Origin: Desulfomonile tiedjei
GTDB taxonomy: Bacteria; Desulfobacterota; Desulfomonilia; Desulfomonilales; Desulfomonilaceae
Direction of reading: 5' to 3'
NCBI GenBank assembly: GCA_020718965.1
Contig: DYRE01000003.1
Location: 1-24,348, forward strand
DNA length: 24,348 nt
In this document: one piece after another, positions 24,201-24,348 of the stretch
How the letters are laid out: the number at the start of each line of letters is the position of its first letter
Numbering within the stretch: the stretch's first letter is position 1
Notes under the pieces: generated by a model
Told to the model about the DNA's origin: nothing
The model's input: the letters and a program-made list of their open reading frames with translations, nothing else
Database searches by the model: none
Position numbers and translations under genes: made by a program

Positions 24201-24348
24201 TGGAAGCGGCGACAGGGATGTTTTTGAGTTTAGCGATTGAGTTCGGTTCCGTTCATTTCAGAACCATGTTTCTTGATCACATGACGGAATTGAGGATGGC
24301 TATTCGTAGCGCAATGGACAAGAGCAAGAAACCCACACAGCTTATTTG
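18287..24348 (+). CDS. Pfa-like type I polyketide/lipid synthase: NMO-like, ER, KS, AT, ACP, KR start (3'-truncated)
   Basis: One open frame of 2020 codons runs off the right edge. Domain order read from motifs:
- 1-340: a degenerate nitronate-monooxygenase-like barrel.
- 350-700: an intact FabK/PfaD-like flavin enoylreductase with GHESGGHVG (His486) and ILAGGFFDRLTAVIGAIIGVDGVQ-like strands.
- 720-1180: ketosynthase with Cys924 in SAACATSL and both histidines (ECHATST, KSQIGHT).
- 1277-1580: acyltransferase with FPGQGSHYAGMG, Ser1364 in GHSLGE and MAFHSP, which predicts malonyl-CoA.
- 1730-1800: one ACP with putative Ser1757 in SIRSSRL.
- From about 1850: the start of a ketoreductase-type region, including AATGMFLSLAIEFG.
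The KS resembles polyunsaturated/secondary lipid synthases. AAGGG lies 7 bases before the ATG. Dehydratase or later domains would be beyond the window. Confidence 0.9.
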   Translation, partial: MSHINDPVSLTFLCKPNDISSSLINTARNTGVRVAFDLGSANPADYQRKLLVSDSSKDTVDLKISTEFLFDPGLISTIQDIDVGRIWVELEPVCVRDDIESLLNQISSINSHLNIIPIVSDVDLIQRILSGFPEIDSFAIKGNEASGFVGSETLLTLFSVASTLKRQKGYQKGIFIWGGISFPEVAAAFLACGSNGIVFESLHWLTDLMNINGESKKRIANIRADHTELIGGNLGVYLRLYNKGNSKSVKELKAFVGSLCGSEVRDEQRTFFVKHVSEKLQHPLESDFGKDELIPLGVEAAFALSFVRRYGDSMEDALGKFKDDIEIFLQSATKRSLSFADSDTAREMGTDYPFIQGAMSWITDCPEFAFEVSKAGALPTMALGLMDSVTLEQRFSGLATLMRERPYAVNIITLAENPYREEQIEWIKSNKPKFAVIAAGEPSHANSLTSEGIEAIYIAPNEELLRLALENGIKIVVLEGHESGGHVGTHSSMTLVQIALELKDRQPDLFKEKRIILAGGFFDRLTAVIGAIIGVDGLQMGTVYLSSKEIIETGALHPVYQKRVLESAPGDTIVTGDSSGLRVRSLRSAKIESICSLERDFASGSEDESSFRKKIEALSAGSLFIAARGMDKPGGKPLDESEIFEQGQFMSGACAGVIRQRASLRQIHQNLAIGPKDENFILAQSFCGSTHEADGSNTYFPSTKSGQPARKNTARVKNIGLEPIAITAMSVVNSLGNSPASIIRASLELKSGIIPVPSSKWNHESFFSSRIRASEKTYCRFGAFQNIEISRKELGIPPQDFRTMAESTKVTMWLAQNAILESTILESNIPRERIGVLISQNSGEAASTLEEMIVRGCAEKIVSDVKKVINLNGDQEAAIYQEIKKKRLAVDDTTLLGRLNCSAGGFICNKYGFMGPSFSVSAACATSLVALYSAYQMIRNGIIDAAVVGGGEELLTPMHFLEFSALGALAGLSGINREPSESSRPFDLSRDGMVLGEGGAMLVIERESVARNRGANIIALITSMGASNNNMGMVESSRETQELAIRASFKDSSYGPESVDLVECHATSTKQGDLEEVQGLKSIFRNGRKPILTSFKSQIGHTLGASGLNSLIRGIMAMRGKALPPTRNYSKPDPEISLESAGFRVLAEPCDWTTQNGAPRRMQVNAFGFGGSNYVVQIEESKDEEATRLVSLPQEVKIPKVDSASIPMPDGIHFFTGKIADTECRISVVADTEISAAEKIRKEDFGSCEFSLGDKRLKTLARQGIYIGAINDPVPKMAFVFPGQGSHYAGMGHELYDNFPVIRKWMDRSADVAEFDLLKLLFFDKEEDLQKTRWQQPALFTLEFAMAQYLVSLGVQPTALAGHSLGELTALCLAGVYSFEDAFRIVNKRAVCMDKACEINVDPGVMVACDAPLDLVNKLIRASDGLFVTNINSPKQIVIGGNTEASKMVASKLKEMGYRSTVLRVSMAFHSPIMRCIHDELKEFIDGIDFYPPKIPVISNTTMRPFPHDTEEIKDIVMAHLESPVHWLENVQTLWNEFGVSLFVEVGPREILTNLIKDNIEEADCIQTCLPSAESLMFKTAMAQLYTNGQLNVSQVKELTGQSTEGSENIPMKKQQDVFLEPNFHDSQSSQNDVQKVIQSEINAFVIETFGRFIKPSVLTRLRKLRGEHFSEDDLDIVIKDSYGVDLAPASSFQAPAKLESPGFLSPGSSSESAPEAGLSETDTTETIIQIIMEVTGYEREEIEPHMDLREDLSIRSSRLPVIMDSVESRFGIKVELEDFMDVRTIKDLSDRLDLVLSRESSSQKTSSRNAALDTTKLVQTAEEQIKRLIFTETLVQNDSFQPLELSPLDSIVIIGPNSSNELCVNAGNVFRRDYGVNIKHVFYDVGGKESNIDLLSEEGLAEIRNLIENSESLAGLVFITDETFESRIADSPLLVESLIILFGILQEFLEKHTKKMTLFFQAGLNSPSPFMEAATGMFLSLAIEFGSVHFRTMFLDHMTELRMAIRSAMDKSKKPTQLI

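Noticed and set aside
1..24348. Mobile element, CRISPR array or tRNA
   Set aside because: No transposase or integrase motif, regular repeat array or tRNA-like cloverleaf was seen on reading the window.

Overview
The window looks like chromosome of a strictly anaerobic Gram-negative bacterium, most likely Desulfobacterota (former Deltaproteobacteria). This is inferred from family content: an indolepyruvate:ferredoxin oxidoreductase pair, lipoprotein ApbE, a flavoredoxin-like protein, rseP next to tsaB, nadD next to rsfS, and a Pfa-like polyketide/lipid synthase. Base composition is moderate. Shine-Dalgarno (SD) sites are good, and many start codons are TTG or GTG. No rRNA, tRNA, insertion sequence, integrase or CRISPR array was seen.

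Layout. 1-2169 (minus) is the N-terminal part of gyrA, running off the left edge. 2342-3378 (plus) holds two small exported proteins, the second a lytic transglycosylase-like protein. 3431-6214 (minus) holds a tiny lipoprotein, then (in transcription order PPC, transporter, apbE) a probable three-gene operon of a PPC/DUF296 protein, a bile-acid-symporter-like permease and an ApbE flavin transferase. 6313-6606 (plus) is a small zinc-ribbon protein. 6716-7806 (minus) is nadD-rsfS; diverging from it, 7937-9766 (plus) is rseP-tsaB with a possible 38-residue coupled ORF. 9893-10675 (minus) is a metallophosphoesterase. 10894-11853 (plus) is an exported Tyr/Gly/Gln/Ser-rich low-complexity protein. 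11979-12188 (minus) is a small helical protein bracketed by two perfect hairpins. 12335-14709 (minus) is iorA-iorB. A 450-base AT-rich divergent promoter region separates it from an L,D-transpeptidase (15160-16221, plus).

The right end is a lipid/polyketide locus. A flavin-reductase-fold protein (16281-16805, minus) and a thioester-reductase-like SDR (16915-18006, minus) lie beside a divergent giant synthase that stays open from 18287 to the window edge (at least 2020 codons). The visible synthase order is degenerate NMO-like barrel, intact FabK/PfaD-like enoylreductase, KS, AT (malonyl-type), a single ACP and the start of a KR region. Putting the enoylreductase at the N terminus, preceded by a decayed copy of itself, differs from the usual stand-alone PfaD. 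The neighbouring SDR suggests, but does not prove, that the chain is released or modified reductively. This locus is the best candidate for an undescribed biosynthetic system here.

The rest is housekeeping (gyrase, NAD synthesis, ribosome silencing, t6A modification, envelope stress proteolysis), envelope remodelling (transglycosylase, L,D-transpeptidase) and anaerobic amino-acid metabolism (IorAB). All family calls come from reading motifs; no database search was run.
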